Assembly (NCBI GenBank): GCA_004560045.1
Contig: SFWF01000017.1
Coordinates: 1-37,889, forward strand
DNA length: 37,889 nucleotides
DNA from: a bacterium
Lineage (GTDB): Bacteria; Bacillota; Clostridia; Oscillospirales; Acutalibacteraceae
Direction of reading: 5' to 3'
Each line of letters begins with the position of its first letter. Within the stretch, counting starts at the first letter, position 1. Below are positions 17,162-24,653 of the stretch, piece by piece. The translations under genes were made by a program, and so were the position numbers. The notes below the pieces were generated by a model. It did no database searches. It saw only the letters and a list, made by a program, of their open reading frames with translations, and was not told the origin of the DNA.

Positions 17162-17177
17162 ATAAGGCGGGTGTTTC

Positions 17178-17870
17178 TCAGTCGGCGATGCGGCCGTCGG
17201 TGGTTATGGTGACGACCTGCCACGGGATAAATTTCCCACTTGCAAGCAGGGCCTGCTTAACGGCATTCTCTATTCCGCCACAGCAAGGTACCTCCATACG
17301 GACCACCGTTACGCTTTTAATATTATTATTGGCGATTATTGCGGTAAGCTTTTCGGAATAATCAACCATATCAAGCTTGGGGCAGCCGACAAGGTTTACG
17401 TGCTTACGGATAAACTCGTTATGAAAATTTCCGTAGGCGAAGGCGGTACAGTCGGCGGCCACAAGCAGATTTGCTCCGTCAAAATAGGGTGCGTTTACGG
17501 GAACGAGCTTTATCTGAACCGGCCACTGGGTAAGCTGACTCGATATAGACGATTGCGGCAGATCTACGGGGGAAGTATCGCGTTTTATGGCCCTTGATTC
17601 GGTTCCCGGACAGCCGCAGGGCAGGGTGGTCTTCTTAGCCTTGGAGGCAAGGACGGCCGCCTCGTCATAGGCAGGGGCTTCCCTTTCCTCGAAGGTTATG
17701 GCTCCCGTCGGGCAGGCGGGCAGGCAGTCGCCGAGACCGTCGCAGTAGTCCTCACGGGTCAAAACGGCCTTTCCGTTTTTCATCTCAATTGCGCCCTCGT
17801 GGCAGGCGGCGGCGCAAGCACCGCATCCGTTACATTTTTCGCTATCTATTTTTATAATTTTTCTTATCAT
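17178..17870 (-). CDS. 4Fe-4S ferredoxin-domain protein with extra cysteine-rich C-terminal domain
   Basis: 230-aa predicted iron-sulfur electron carrier. The N-terminus has one clean cluster motif, CNGCGACAAAC (Cys13, 16, 19, 23), and a second, looser one in DYCDGLGDCLPACP (Cys43, 49, 53). The remaining 150 residues add CGCPG (85, 87), Cys141, Cys163 and a Cys-Cys pair at 196-197 (VPCCGG), suggesting further redox or metal sites. The start is the ATG at 17870 with GAGGAG upstream. It diverges from a Crp/Fnr regulator across an 87-bp region with a candidate operator, so it is probably induced by redox or nitrosative stress. The specific partner enzyme is unknown. Confidence 0.82.
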   Translation of the reverse strand: MIRKIIKIDSEKCNGCGACAAACHEGAIEMKNGKAVLTREDYCDGLGDCLPACPTGAITFEEREAPAYDEAAVLASKAKKTTLPCGCPGTESRAIKRDTSPVDLPQSSISSQLTQWPVQIKLVPVNAPYFDGANLLVAADCTAFAYGNFHNEFIRKHVNLVGCPKLDMVDYSEKLTAIIANNNIKSVTVVRMEVPCCGGIENAVKQALLASGKFIPWQVVTITTDGRIAD

Positions 17871-17885
17871 ATTTTTACTCCTCTC

Positions 17886-17914
17886 TTGAGTTTCTGTGGC
17901 TATTATATTATAAT
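17886..17914 (+). promoter_or_regulatory. Promoter of the Crp/Fnr gene
   Basis: TTGAGT at 17886-17891, 17-bp spacer, TATAAT at 17909-17914. The T/A-rich -10 area also reads TATAAT on the minus strand (17902-17907), usable by the divergent ferredoxin-like gene. Confidence 0.65.
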
Positions 17915-17929
17915 TAGCTCAGAAAGTCT

Positions 17930-17943
17930 GTTGTTTTTGCAAC
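17930..17943. promoter_or_regulatory. Candidate Crp/Fnr-type operator
   Basis: Inverted repeat GTTG-N6-CAAC (GTTGTTTTTGCAAC). If the minus-strand -10 is at 17902-17907, its centre is 41.5 bp upstream of the ferredoxin-like gene's start, the classical activating position. It also lies just downstream of the regulator's own predicted start, where binding would repress. Confidence 0.45.
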
Positions 17944-17957
17944 GAAATGAGGTTTTT

Positions 17958-18617
17958 ATGAAAAAATATTTGAAAATTCTTAAAAATACCGCTATGTTTT
18001 CGGGGATATCCGAGGAAGAGATAGGCTCGATGCTTTCCTGCCTCGGGGCAAGGCTTATTACCTATAAAAAGGGAGAATACGTCTTCCGTCAGGGGGATGA
18101 GATCGGGAATATAACCCTTCTCGTTGAGGGTAGCCTCCTCGTTCAGCAGGACGATTACTGGGGCAACCGCAGTATTCTCGGAAAAATAGAGGTCGGTGAC
18201 CTGTTCGGTGAGGCCTATATCGCAAAGACCGGCGGCCCGATACTTAACGACGTGGTAGCGCAGACCGACAGCGCGGTAATATTCTTTGACGTTTTAAGGG
18301 TTATTACAACCTGCTCGGCTGCCTGCTCCTTTCATTCGGCGGTGGTTAAAAATCTTTTATTCGCCGTTGCGGAAAAGAATCGCACCTTAGTCAGAAAGCT
18401 TAGCCATATTTCGAAAAGGTCAACGAGGGAAAAGCTTATCTCCTACCTGTCAGACGAGGCTAAAAAGCAGAAAAGCTCCGAAATCGTTATCCCCTTCAGC
18501 CGACAACAGCTTGCCGATTTTTTATCGGTCGACCGAAGCGCAATGTCAAAAGAGCTCTCTAAAATGAGGGACGAGGGACTTATACGTTTTAAGAAAAACA
18601 GGTTCAGCCTGCTTTAA
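17958..18617 (+). CDS. Crp/Fnr family transcriptional regulator
   Basis: 219-aa regulator with an N-terminal cyclic-nucleotide-like beta-barrel (about residues 10-125; KGEYVFRQGDEIGNITLLVEG) and a C-terminal winged helix-turn-helix (about 181-210; SRQQLADFLSVDRSAMSKEL). Three cysteines occur (28, 119, 123), not arranged as in Fnr's N-terminal iron-sulfur ligands, so oxygen sensing by an Fnr-type cluster is unlikely. Haem or nitric-oxide sensing, as in HcpR-like members, is possible. The start is the ATG at 17958 with a weak GAGG site; an upstream extension of the frame overlaps the promoter. The likely targets are itself and the divergent ferredoxin-like gene. Confidence 0.88.
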   Translation: MKKYLKILKNTAMFSGISEEEIGSMLSCLGARLITYKKGEYVFRQGDEIGNITLLVEGSLLVQQDDYWGNRSILGKIEVGDLFGEAYIAKTGGPILNDVVAQTDSAVIFFDVLRVITTCSAACSFHSAVVKNLLFAVAEKNRTLVRKLSHISKRSTREKLISYLSDEAKKQKSSEIVIPFSRQQLADFLSVDRSAMSKELSKMRDEGLIRFKKNRFSLL

Positions 18618-18622
18618 GAAAA

Positions 18623-18649
18623 CGCCCACGCCTGTATAAGGCGTGGGCG
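18623..18649 (-). terminator. Terminator between convergent Crp/Fnr and YeiH genes
   Basis: Perfect 10-bp stem CGCCCACGCC / GGCGTGGGCG with a 7-base loop. The T run (GTTTTC) is on the minus strand, so it suits the yeiH transcript best. Confidence 0.8.
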
Positions 18650-18665
18650 AAAATGCTTTATAAAA

Positions 18666-19706
18666 TTATACCATTCCGAGGCAGATCTCGACCAATAGGG
18701 CCACAACCACCACAAGGGCCGAAATTATGAAGCCGTGAAGCATAGGACGGATGCCCGATTTTTTCATATCGCCGAAGGAGGTATTGAGACCTATTGCGGC
18801 AAGGGCACAGACCATAATAAACTTGCTTATACTTTTGGTATTGGTAACGACTGCGTCGGGTATGGTAAAGATGCTTGCGATAATCGACATCGCAACAAAG
18901 CCGAGTATAAACCAGGGGAAAACCTTTACGAAATTAAACTTGAATTTAACCTCTCCGCTGTCTCGGCTCGCCTCAATGGCCTCCCTTCGCTTGATGCGAA
19001 GCTGAATAAGGGCAAAGGTTATTACGGTCGGGATAATCGAGAGGGTTCGGGTAAGCTTGACCATCGTAGCGAACTCACAGGCCGCTTCGGAATAGGCCAT
19101 TCCCGTCGCTACTACCGAGGAGGTATCGTTTACGGCGGTTCCTGCCCAGATGCCGAAGGCCTGATCGGTCATTCCCATTGCCTGACCCATAAGGGGGAAA
19201 AGGACTATCATAACCATATCGAAAAGGAAGGTCGCCGACATAGCATAGGCTACGTCGTTATCGTCGGCCTCGATGGTAGGAGCGATCGCCGCAATGGCCG
19301 AGCCGCCGCAGATTCCCGTTCCCGCCGAAATGAGGTTTGAAAGCTTCCAATTAAGTCCCAGGGCTTTTCCGATAAAATATCCGCCGCCGAAGCAGGTAAG
19401 CAGGGTGAATATCATAACCACCAGCGACATTTTTCCGACGTTTAAAACGGTCGTTATATTGAGGGAAAGGCCCAAAAGAATTATTGCAAATTTCAGAAGC
19501 TTTTTCGACGTAAATTTAATTCCCGTCGAGAATATCTCGGTATTTTTAAGGAAGAAATTTATTATCATACCGATAAACATTGCAATAACGGCAGAGCCGA
19601 TAAGATGCAGACCGATCGCCTTTTCCAAAAAATGCTCTGCGATGCAGGCAATGGCGGCAATGGCGGCAGATAGAATTATACCCGGAAAGAGCTTTAAAAT
19701 TTTCAA
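18666..19706 (-). CDS. YeiH/UPF0324 family putative sulfate exporter
   Basis: 346-aa membrane protein with about ten helices of the YeiH (UPF0324) family, annotated as putative sulfate or sulfite exporters. Recognisable blocks are LLKFAIILLGLSLNITTVL, then SAGTGICGGSAIAAIAPTIEADDNDVAYAM, the family's conserved core, and GIWAGTAVNDTSSVVATG. The best start is the TTG at 19706 with GAGGTGAT upstream, giving LKILKLFPGI; the longer frame from 19748 overlaps the promoter. It has its own promoter and terminator. The transported anion has not been proved for most members. Confidence 0.85.
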   Translation of the reverse strand: MKILKLFPGIILSAAIAAIACIAEHFLEKAIGLHLIGSAVIAMFIGMIINFFLKNTEIFSTGIKFTSKKLLKFAIILLGLSLNITTVLNVGKMSLVVMIFTLLTCFGGGYFIGKALGLNWKLSNLISAGTGICGGSAIAAIAPTIEADDNDVAYAMSATFLFDMVMIVLFPLMGQAMGMTDQAFGIWAGTAVNDTSSVVATGMAYSEAACEFATMVKLTRTLSIIPTVITFALIQLRIKRREAIEASRDSGEVKFKFNFVKVFPWFILGFVAMSIIASIFTIPDAVVTNTKSISKFIMVCALAAIGLNTSFGDMKKSGIRPMLHGFIISALVVVVALLVEICLGMV

Positions 19707-19736
19707 AACAATCACCTCGCTTTTAAGACTCATATA

Positions 19737-19764
19737 ATTATAGCACAAAATAAAATAAAATCAA
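19737..19764 (-). promoter_or_regulatory. Promoter of yeiH-like gene
   Basis: Minus strand: TTGATT (19759-19764), 16-bp spacer, TATAAT (19737-19742). Its position supports the downstream TTG start at 19706. Confidence 0.6.
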
Positions 19765-19882
19765 GAGGTCTTCCCGTAGAGTCGGTAGCCGCCCTATTCG
19801 TAACCCACATACACGGCGACCATACCGACGATATGATAATCTCCCTTTAAAGTGCATTAGCATCTGTCTCTTAATAAAAGTA

Positions 19883-19912
19883 AAACGGCAACGCTCGGAG
19901 GCGTTACCGTTT
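19883..19912 (-). terminator. Terminator of the Gfo/Idh/MocA gene
   Basis: Stem AAACGGCAACGC / GCGTTACCGTTT (one mismatch) with a 6-base loop, just past the stop codon at 19918. It is followed on the minus strand by a T-rich tract. Confidence 0.75.
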
Positions 19913-19917
19913 GTAAG

Positions 19918-21210
19918 TTAAAGTAATACCGTTTTGCCGCTTTTTCTCGACTCGTTGGCGCAGAATACGGTATGATGACTTACTACCGAATCCTCTAAGG
20001 TGGTGCAGGAGACCGAGGGCTCGTGACCGTTTATATACTCGACAAAATCGAGGACGAGATTCTCGTCGCCGCCGCCGTGACCGCCCTTAGCGCCTATCAT
20101 ATCCCCCGTGACCTTAAGGTCGAATTCCTGCTCGGAAAAGCCTGCGTAGTTTTCCGACGGGGTCATTTTACGAAGGACGTATTTCGAGTCTTCGAAGCCG
20201 CCCTTTATCTCGCCCTTGGTTCCGATGATGTGAATATTGCGCTCGGATTTAGCCGAGCCTCCTATCATACTGAAGGAGCCGGTTGCGCCGTTTTCAAAGT
20301 TTACGATAAGGGTCTGATGATCGACGTTGCCGCCGCGGTCGAAATTCCAGAGGCACTCGCCGAAGTGATTATCGGTTTTAAGGTGCTCTATTTTCTCCTC
20401 TACCGACATTGCGATCTTTTTGGGATCGTCCTCCCAGACGTACTGATTCCAGCGCGGAACGTCGATGTAATGCTTTTCGGCAGAATAGATACATTCGTTA
20501 TTATAAGGGCAGTCTACCATACAGCGGTTGCCTGCTCCCTCGGGTTTTTTATCGGGTCCGTACTGAAAATCTCCGCCGAAGCTTGAGACCGCCACGGGCT
20601 TGGTGTGATTCATCATCCACATCATAAGGTCGAGATCGTGGCAGGATTTTGCAAGCAGCATAGGCGCAAAGCAGATCTCTTCACTGCGCCATTTTCCTCT
20701 GACGTAGGAGACCGACATATGATGATAGTTTACGTGCTCGTTCATCTCTATGGAAACGATATCACCGATATCGCCGTTTAAGATATGCTCCTTTATGGCG
20801 CGGTAAAATCTGGTGTAACGGAGCACGTGGCATATTACCACCTTGGAGCCGTTTTTCTTAGCCACCTCGCGGAGACGGTTCATTTCCTCCTCGTTTACGG
20901 CAAAGGGCTTTTCGAGAAGAAGGTCGTAGCCCTTTTCGAGGACGGGAATAGCGGTATCGACATGAAGCCAATCCATAGTACCGTTTATTACCACGTCGGC
21001 AAATTTCTCACGCTTACAGAGGGCGTCGACGTAATCGAAGCAGTTTTCCTCGGGAACACCGAAGCGGTTCTTCATATATTCCCTGCGCTCGGGGTTGGGG
21101 TCGACGATTCCCACGACCTTAAGCTTTTCGGGAAAGGTGAAGGAGACCGATGCGTAAACGTTAGCACGGTTGCCTGCTCCTACCAAAACTGCGGTTATCT
21201 GCTTATCCAT
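19918..21210 (-). CDS. Gfo/Idh/MocA family oxidoreductase with cysteine cluster
   Basis: 430-aa NAD(P)-dependent sugar or cyclitol oxidoreductase. The Rossmann motif VLVGAGNRA lies at residues 8-16. The family EKP motif is intact (Glu100-Lys101-Pro102), and KSCHDLDLMMW at 188-198 supplies the catalytic-domain His and Asp. A Cys-x3-Cys-x5-Cys group (230, 234, 240) sits in the substrate domain and may bind a metal. The start is the ATG at 21210 with AAGGAG eight bases upstream; 67 codons of upstream open frame overlap the promoter and were rejected. It is divergent from an AraC regulator that probably controls it. The substrate is not predictable. Confidence 0.88.
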   Translation of the reverse strand: MDKQITAVLVGAGNRANVYASVSFTFPEKLKVVGIVDPNPERREYMKNRFGVPEENCFDYVDALCKREKFADVVINGTMDWLHVDTAIPVLEKGYDLLLEKPFAVNEEEMNRLREVAKKNGSKVVICHVLRYTRFYRAIKEHILNGDIGDIVSIEMNEHVNYHHMSVSYVRGKWRSEEICFAPMLLAKSCHDLDLMMWMMNHTKPVAVSSFGGDFQYGPDKKPEGAGNRCMVDCPYNNECIYSAEKHYIDVPRWNQYVWEDDPKKIAMSVEEKIEHLKTDNHFGECLWNFDRGGNVDHQTLIVNFENGATGSFSMIGGSAKSERNIHIIGTKGEIKGGFEDSKYVLRKMTPSENYAGFSEQEFDLKVTGDMIGAKGGHGGGDENLVLDFVEYINGHEPSVSCTTLEDSVVSHHTVFCANESRKSGKTVLL

Positions 21211-21231
21211 AACGAAAACTCCTTTTTTCTC

Positions 21232-21284
21232 TTGACTTTTACTGATTTTTATTTTATCATATTCATAGATAAATAATAGCACAA
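21232..21284. promoter_or_regulatory. Face-to-face promoters between Gfo/Idh/MocA and AraC genes
   Basis: Plus strand: TTGACT (21232-21237), 17-bp spacer, TATCAT (21255-21260), for the AraC gene. Minus strand: TTGTGC (21279-21284), 17-bp spacer, TATGAT (21256-21261), for the oxidoreductase. The two -10 boxes share five bases, so the promoters exclude each other. Confidence 0.6.
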
Positions 21285-21318
21285 AACTGCTCTTTTTTAG
21301 CAGATAGAGGTTTAGTAT

Positions 21319-22128
21319 ATGACGCCGAGAAAAGAAAACCTGCCTATCGTTTTCCCTGCCAACCTGCGGCATTTTATCGACCACCGTTCGGGTGGCCGCT
21401 CCCATTGGCACGAGGAGATCGAAATACAGTACGTAGTTTCGGGCACCGCTCAGCCCCTTTGCAACCTTAAGGCTTTAAAGCTCTTCGAGGGGGATATTCT
21501 CGTCGCCAATGCCAACGAGCTCCACGCAGGAAACATTGCTCCCGTCTCTAACGAATTTTACTGCTTTCACGTAAACAGATCCTTTTTCACCAACTCGCTG
21601 GGCGGTGAATATATCGTTTTCGAAAACCTGATAAGGGACGCCGACTGTGCCGCTATTCTTGATAAGGTGATTGCCTGCTGTAAAAAGGGCGATGCCGCAA
21701 GCCGCATCGAGTCGGGCAAGCTGCTTTACGAGTTTTTTGAGATACTTGCCCGCCGTCACACCAAAAATATTATGTGCGAGGCAGATTTTAAAAAGTATTT
21801 TAAACGGGAAGACAAGTTTAACGATATCGTTAAATATATCGACGACCATATTGGCGAGGAGCTGAGTGTTAAGACGGTTGCCGACAAGTTTTTTATAACC
21901 GAATCCTATCTTTCACACTTTTTCAAGAAGAGAGCCGGTAAAAGCGTTATACAGTACCTAAACGAAGCCCGAGTTATTAAGGCGAAGCTCTATCTTGAAC
22001 AGTACAATATACCCATAGGCGAGATAGCAGGACTCGTAGGCTTTGACGATATAAACTATTTCAGCCGAAAATTCAGACAAATATGCGGCGAGACCCCAAC
22101 ACAGTACAGATCGAGCTGCAGAGAATAA
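21319..22128 (+). CDS. AraC family transcriptional regulator
   Basis: 269-aa regulator with an N-terminal cupin-like sensing domain (SHWHEEIEIQYVVSG) and a C-terminal pair of helix-turn-helix motifs from about residue 165 (ELSVKTVADKFFITESYLSHFFKK, then IPIGEIAGLVGFDDINYFSRKFR). The start ATG at 21319 is preceded by AGAGG. It most likely senses a sugar and controls the divergent oxidoreductase and perhaps the PHP phosphatase gene 32 bp downstream, with which it appears co-transcribed. The ligand is unknown. Confidence 0.9.
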   Translation: MTPRKENLPIVFPANLRHFIDHRSGGRSHWHEEIEIQYVVSGTAQPLCNLKALKLFEGDILVANANELHAGNIAPVSNEFYCFHVNRSFFTNSLGGEYIVFENLIRDADCAAILDKVIACCKKGDAASRIESGKLLYEFFEILARRHTKNIMCEADFKKYFKREDKFNDIVKYIDDHIGEELSVKTVADKFFITESYLSHFFKKRAGKSVIQYLNEARVIKAKLYLEQYNIPIGEIAGLVGFDDINYFSRKFRQICGETPTQYRSSCRE

Positions 22129-22160
22129 CCGAAATATCGGGTAAGCAAGAGGTAAAAAAA

Positions 22161-22934
22161 ATGAACTATAACTATCACACCCACACCTATCGTTGCGGTC
22201 ACGCGGTCGGCACCGACGAGGACTACGTAAAAAGAGCAATAGAGGGCGGAATTAAACACCTTGGCTTTTCGGATCACGTTCCTCTTAAATTTTCCGACGG
22301 CAGCGAGTCGGGCTTCCGTTGCCCCACCGACAAAGCAGAGGACTACGTCCAAAGCATAAAAGACCTCGGAGAAAAGTATAAGGATAAGCTGGAAATAAAG
22401 GTCGGCTTCGAGATGGAATATTATCCGACACTTTTCGCCAATACCGTCGAATATCTTAAAAGCATCGGCGCCGAATACGTTATTTTGGGTCAGCACTTTT
22501 TGGGTCCCGAAAACGAAGACTACACTCATACAAGCATGGTAGGGTCCGACTCGGCCGAGACCGTAAAAACTTACGCCGACCTTGTCGTTGAGGGAATAAA
22601 CACGGGGATATTCACCTACGTTGCACATCCCGACGTTTTAAAGTTTTGCGGCGACGGTGAGGTCTACAAGGCCGAGATGAGACGTATATGCGTTGCCGCC
22701 AAGGATAAGGACCTACCGCTTGAAATCAACCTTTTGGGAATCCGCACCGACAGGCATTATCCAAATCCCCTTTTCTGGGAAATTGCAGGCGAGGTGGGCG
22801 CACCCGTGACCTTCGGCTCGGATGCACATGAGCCTATCGACACCTATGACGGGGAGTCGGTTAAAAAGGCTTTAAAAATGGTCGAAAAATTCGGTCTCAA
22901 CTATATCGGCGAGCCGAAAATAAGAATTATTTAA
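22161..22934 (+). CDS. PHP-domain phosphatase, histidinol-phosphatase HisJ/HisK-like
   Basis: 257-aa cytoplasmic metal-dependent PHP phosphoesterase. Metal ligands are visible in NYHTHTYRCGHA (His6, His8, His14), FSDHVP (His39), GFEMEY, LGQHFLG, VAHPDVL and the terminal GSDAHEP. The layout matches HisJ-type histidinol phosphatase, which removes phosphate from L-histidinol phosphate. No other his gene is present, and many family members in gut Clostridia are stand-alone with unknown phosphosugar substrates. The start is the ATG at 22161 with AAGAGG upstream; the frame also opens earlier, inside the AraC gene. A strong terminator follows. Confidence 0.82.
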   Translation: MNYNYHTHTYRCGHAVGTDEDYVKRAIEGGIKHLGFSDHVPLKFSDGSESGFRCPTDKAEDYVQSIKDLGEKYKDKLEIKVGFEMEYYPTLFANTVEYLKSIGAEYVILGQHFLGPENEDYTHTSMVGSDSAETVKTYADLVVEGINTGIFTYVAHPDVLKFCGDGEVYKAEMRRICVAAKDKDLPLEINLLGIRTDRHYPNPLFWEIAGEVGAPVTFGSDAHEPIDTYDGESVKKALKMVEKFGLNYIGEPKIRII

Positions 22935-22942
22935 AATTTAAG

Positions 22943-22976
22943 CCCGCTAAGCGTAAAAACTTAGCGGGTGTTTTTT
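22943..22976 (+). terminator. Terminator after the AraC-PHP operon
   Basis: Perfect 9-bp stem CCCGCTAAG / CTTAGCGGG, 8-base loop, then TGTTTTTT. Confidence 0.93.
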
Positions 22977-23077
22977 GTAGCTATTTAATTTGTCTTATGA
23001 ATTTTGGATATTATCCCGATTCGTTTTATGGTGTAGGTTTCTACTCATCCACCGCTACGCGGTCCCCCTGGTCTCGC

Positions 23078-23159
23078 TGCGGCTCGGTCTCTCGCGGCTC
23101 TGACGACGCACTGTGTCGTCATTCACTACCGCTCGTACGCTTCGCTACCCTGCTAGGGA
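23078..23159. repeat. 82-bp dispersed repeat, copy 2
   Basis: Identical to 1-82. Here the left flank is visible: it continues upstream with ACCGC-TAC-GCGGT, a small hairpin at 23051-23063 that may belong to the same element, whose left end would then lie outside the window in copy 1. It lies in the 249-bp gap between the PHP gene's terminator and the end of the GH28 gene. Confidence 0.85.
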
Positions 23160-23183
23160 CGTGCATAAAATACACGATCGACG

Positions 23184-24560
23184 TTATCGGAGGATTTTGC
23201 CGCTCCAGGTGACGTTTTCGAGGTTTTCGTACTCGAGGGGCTCGTTTTCGGTGGTGACTGAAATTTCGGAGAAGACCGAATCGGAAACATTTTTAATTAT
23301 AATTCCCTTACCCTGCATTTTTTCGAAGGTGGGCAGCATAACCGCCTCCCGTCTTATGGCGGGGTCGACAACGCTTTCTACCGAGAAATTGTGAACGCGG
23401 AGGTTCTTTACGGGTCTTTCGGGGATTCCGATAATATACATCGCGGCGACGGTAGCCCTTCGGACCATCACGTTATTTATGGAGATGTCCTCTATAACGG
23501 GGGTATCGTCGGCAAGAGGACGGGGTCCGAAATCGAAAAGCTCCATATCGTCACAAGAGGCACCGCAACGGTAGAAACCGTTTATCGTAAAGGGACAATA
23601 AACCTCGGTCATAAAGAGGTTTGAGAACATAAGCCTACTGACCGAGCCGCCTCTTTTTCTTCTGGTTTTTATTCGGACACCGCGGTCGGTGCCGCTGAAT
23701 ATACAGTTTGAAACGGTTATATTTCTGACACAGCCCGACATTTCGCTTCCGATAACAACTCCGCCGTGACCGTTTAGGAGATTACAGTTCGTGACGGTGA
23801 TGTTCTCGCAGGGGAAGCGCTTCTGAAGGGGGTCGTTTTCGGTGCCTGCCTTAAGGGTTATACAGTCGTCTCCCACATCGACGATACAGTTTGAAATTCG
23901 GACGTTGGAGCAGCTTTCGGGATTTATTCCGTCGGTATTGGGAGAATCGCCGGGGTTCTTTATTGAAATTCCGTCGATTATAACGTTATCGCAGCAAAGA
24001 GGATGAACCGTCCAGCAGGCGGAATTTTTAACCGTTATATCCTTAATTTTTACGTTTCGGCAAAGAACGGGCTGAATACAGCGGGGACGCACCATATCGC
24101 TGACCTTTAAAAGCTCGGGGGGAAGGCCGGTTTTATTTTTCACCATATCCCAGAAATAGTCTCCCCTGCCGTTTACGGTTCCGCCTCCCGTTACGGTGAC
24201 GTTTTCGGCGAAGGCGGCGGCTATAAGAGCATAGCGGCCGGGACGGGTGTAGCCGAACTCCTTAAGATCGGTCTGCTCAGGGTAGTCCTCAAAATCCTGA
24301 CTTCCGAGTATTTCGGCGCCACTGCTTAAATAGAGGGTCATATTGCTTTTAAGCATTATGGTTCCCGTAAGATAGCGGCCGGGAGGGAAGAAGATTATTC
24401 CCGCAGAGACCGATTTTATAAGCGCGTTTATGGCTTTTGTGTTATTGGTGACCCCATCACCGATAACTCCGTACTTCGTAACGTCGAAATAGGGCTCGGT
24501 AGGGGCGGTTATCTCGGAAGGTTTAATAACCTCGGATAAAAAAGCGGATAAGTTTTCCAT
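23184..24560 (-). CDS. Glycoside hydrolase family 28 (polygalacturonase-like), cytoplasmic
   Basis: 458-aa right-handed beta-helix enzyme of family GH28, which hydrolyses alpha-1,4 galacturonosyl bonds in pectin or related chains. All catalytic and binding motifs are present: NTDG with Asp210, GDD with Asp231-Asp232, GHG with His265, and RIK at 296-298. The N-terminal block FDVTKYGVIGDGVTNNTKAIN is the usual beta-helix cap. There is no signal peptide, so it probably acts inside the cell on short imported oligosaccharides (exo or rhamno/xylogalacturonan types are possible). The start ATG at 24560 has GGAGGAG upstream. It lies downstream of the 653-aa putative glycosidase on the same strand with a 93-bp gap. 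Confidence 0.9.
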   Translation of the reverse strand: MENLSAFLSEVIKPSEITAPTEPYFDVTKYGVIGDGVTNNTKAINALIKSVSAGIIFFPPGRYLTGTIMLKSNMTLYLSSGAEILGSQDFEDYPEQTDLKEFGYTRPGRYALIAAAFAENVTVTGGGTVNGRGDYFWDMVKNKTGLPPELLKVSDMVRPRCIQPVLCRNVKIKDITVKNSACWTVHPLCCDNVIIDGISIKNPGDSPNTDGINPESCSNVRISNCIVDVGDDCITLKAGTENDPLQKRFPCENITVTNCNLLNGHGGVVIGSEMSGCVRNITVSNCIFSGTDRGVRIKTRRKRGGSVSRLMFSNLFMTEVYCPFTINGFYRCGASCDDMELFDFGPRPLADDTPVIEDISINNVMVRRATVAAMYIIGIPERPVKNLRVHNFSVESVVDPAIRREAVMLPTFEKMQGKGIIIKNVSDSVFSEISVTTENEPLEYENLENVTWSGKILR

Positions 24561-24653
24561 AAGGTCTCCTCCAAAGGCAGTTTTTTATATTCTACCATAT
24601 AAAGCCTTAATTTGGGATTGCTTTTTTGAGCAATTATATTGTAAAAACGCGCA

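Larger units (their letters stand above)
16804..17176. repeat. Composite repeat region between the arms of a convergent terminator
   Basis: The 373 bp between the convergent SDR and ferredoxin genes are bounded by complementary arms: AAACACCCGCC (16804-16814), directly after one stop codon, and GGCGGGTGTTT (17166-17176), directly before the other. Between these arms are two tandem copies of a palindromic element, listed separately. The arrangement reads like an ordinary shared terminator into whose loop repeats have been inserted and then duplicated. No protein is encoded here. Confidence 0.7.

Noticed and set aside
18735..19340. Plus-strand open frame opposite the yeiH-like gene
   Set aside because: It is low-complexity and Gly/His/Arg-rich, as expected of an antisense shadow; no ribosome site.
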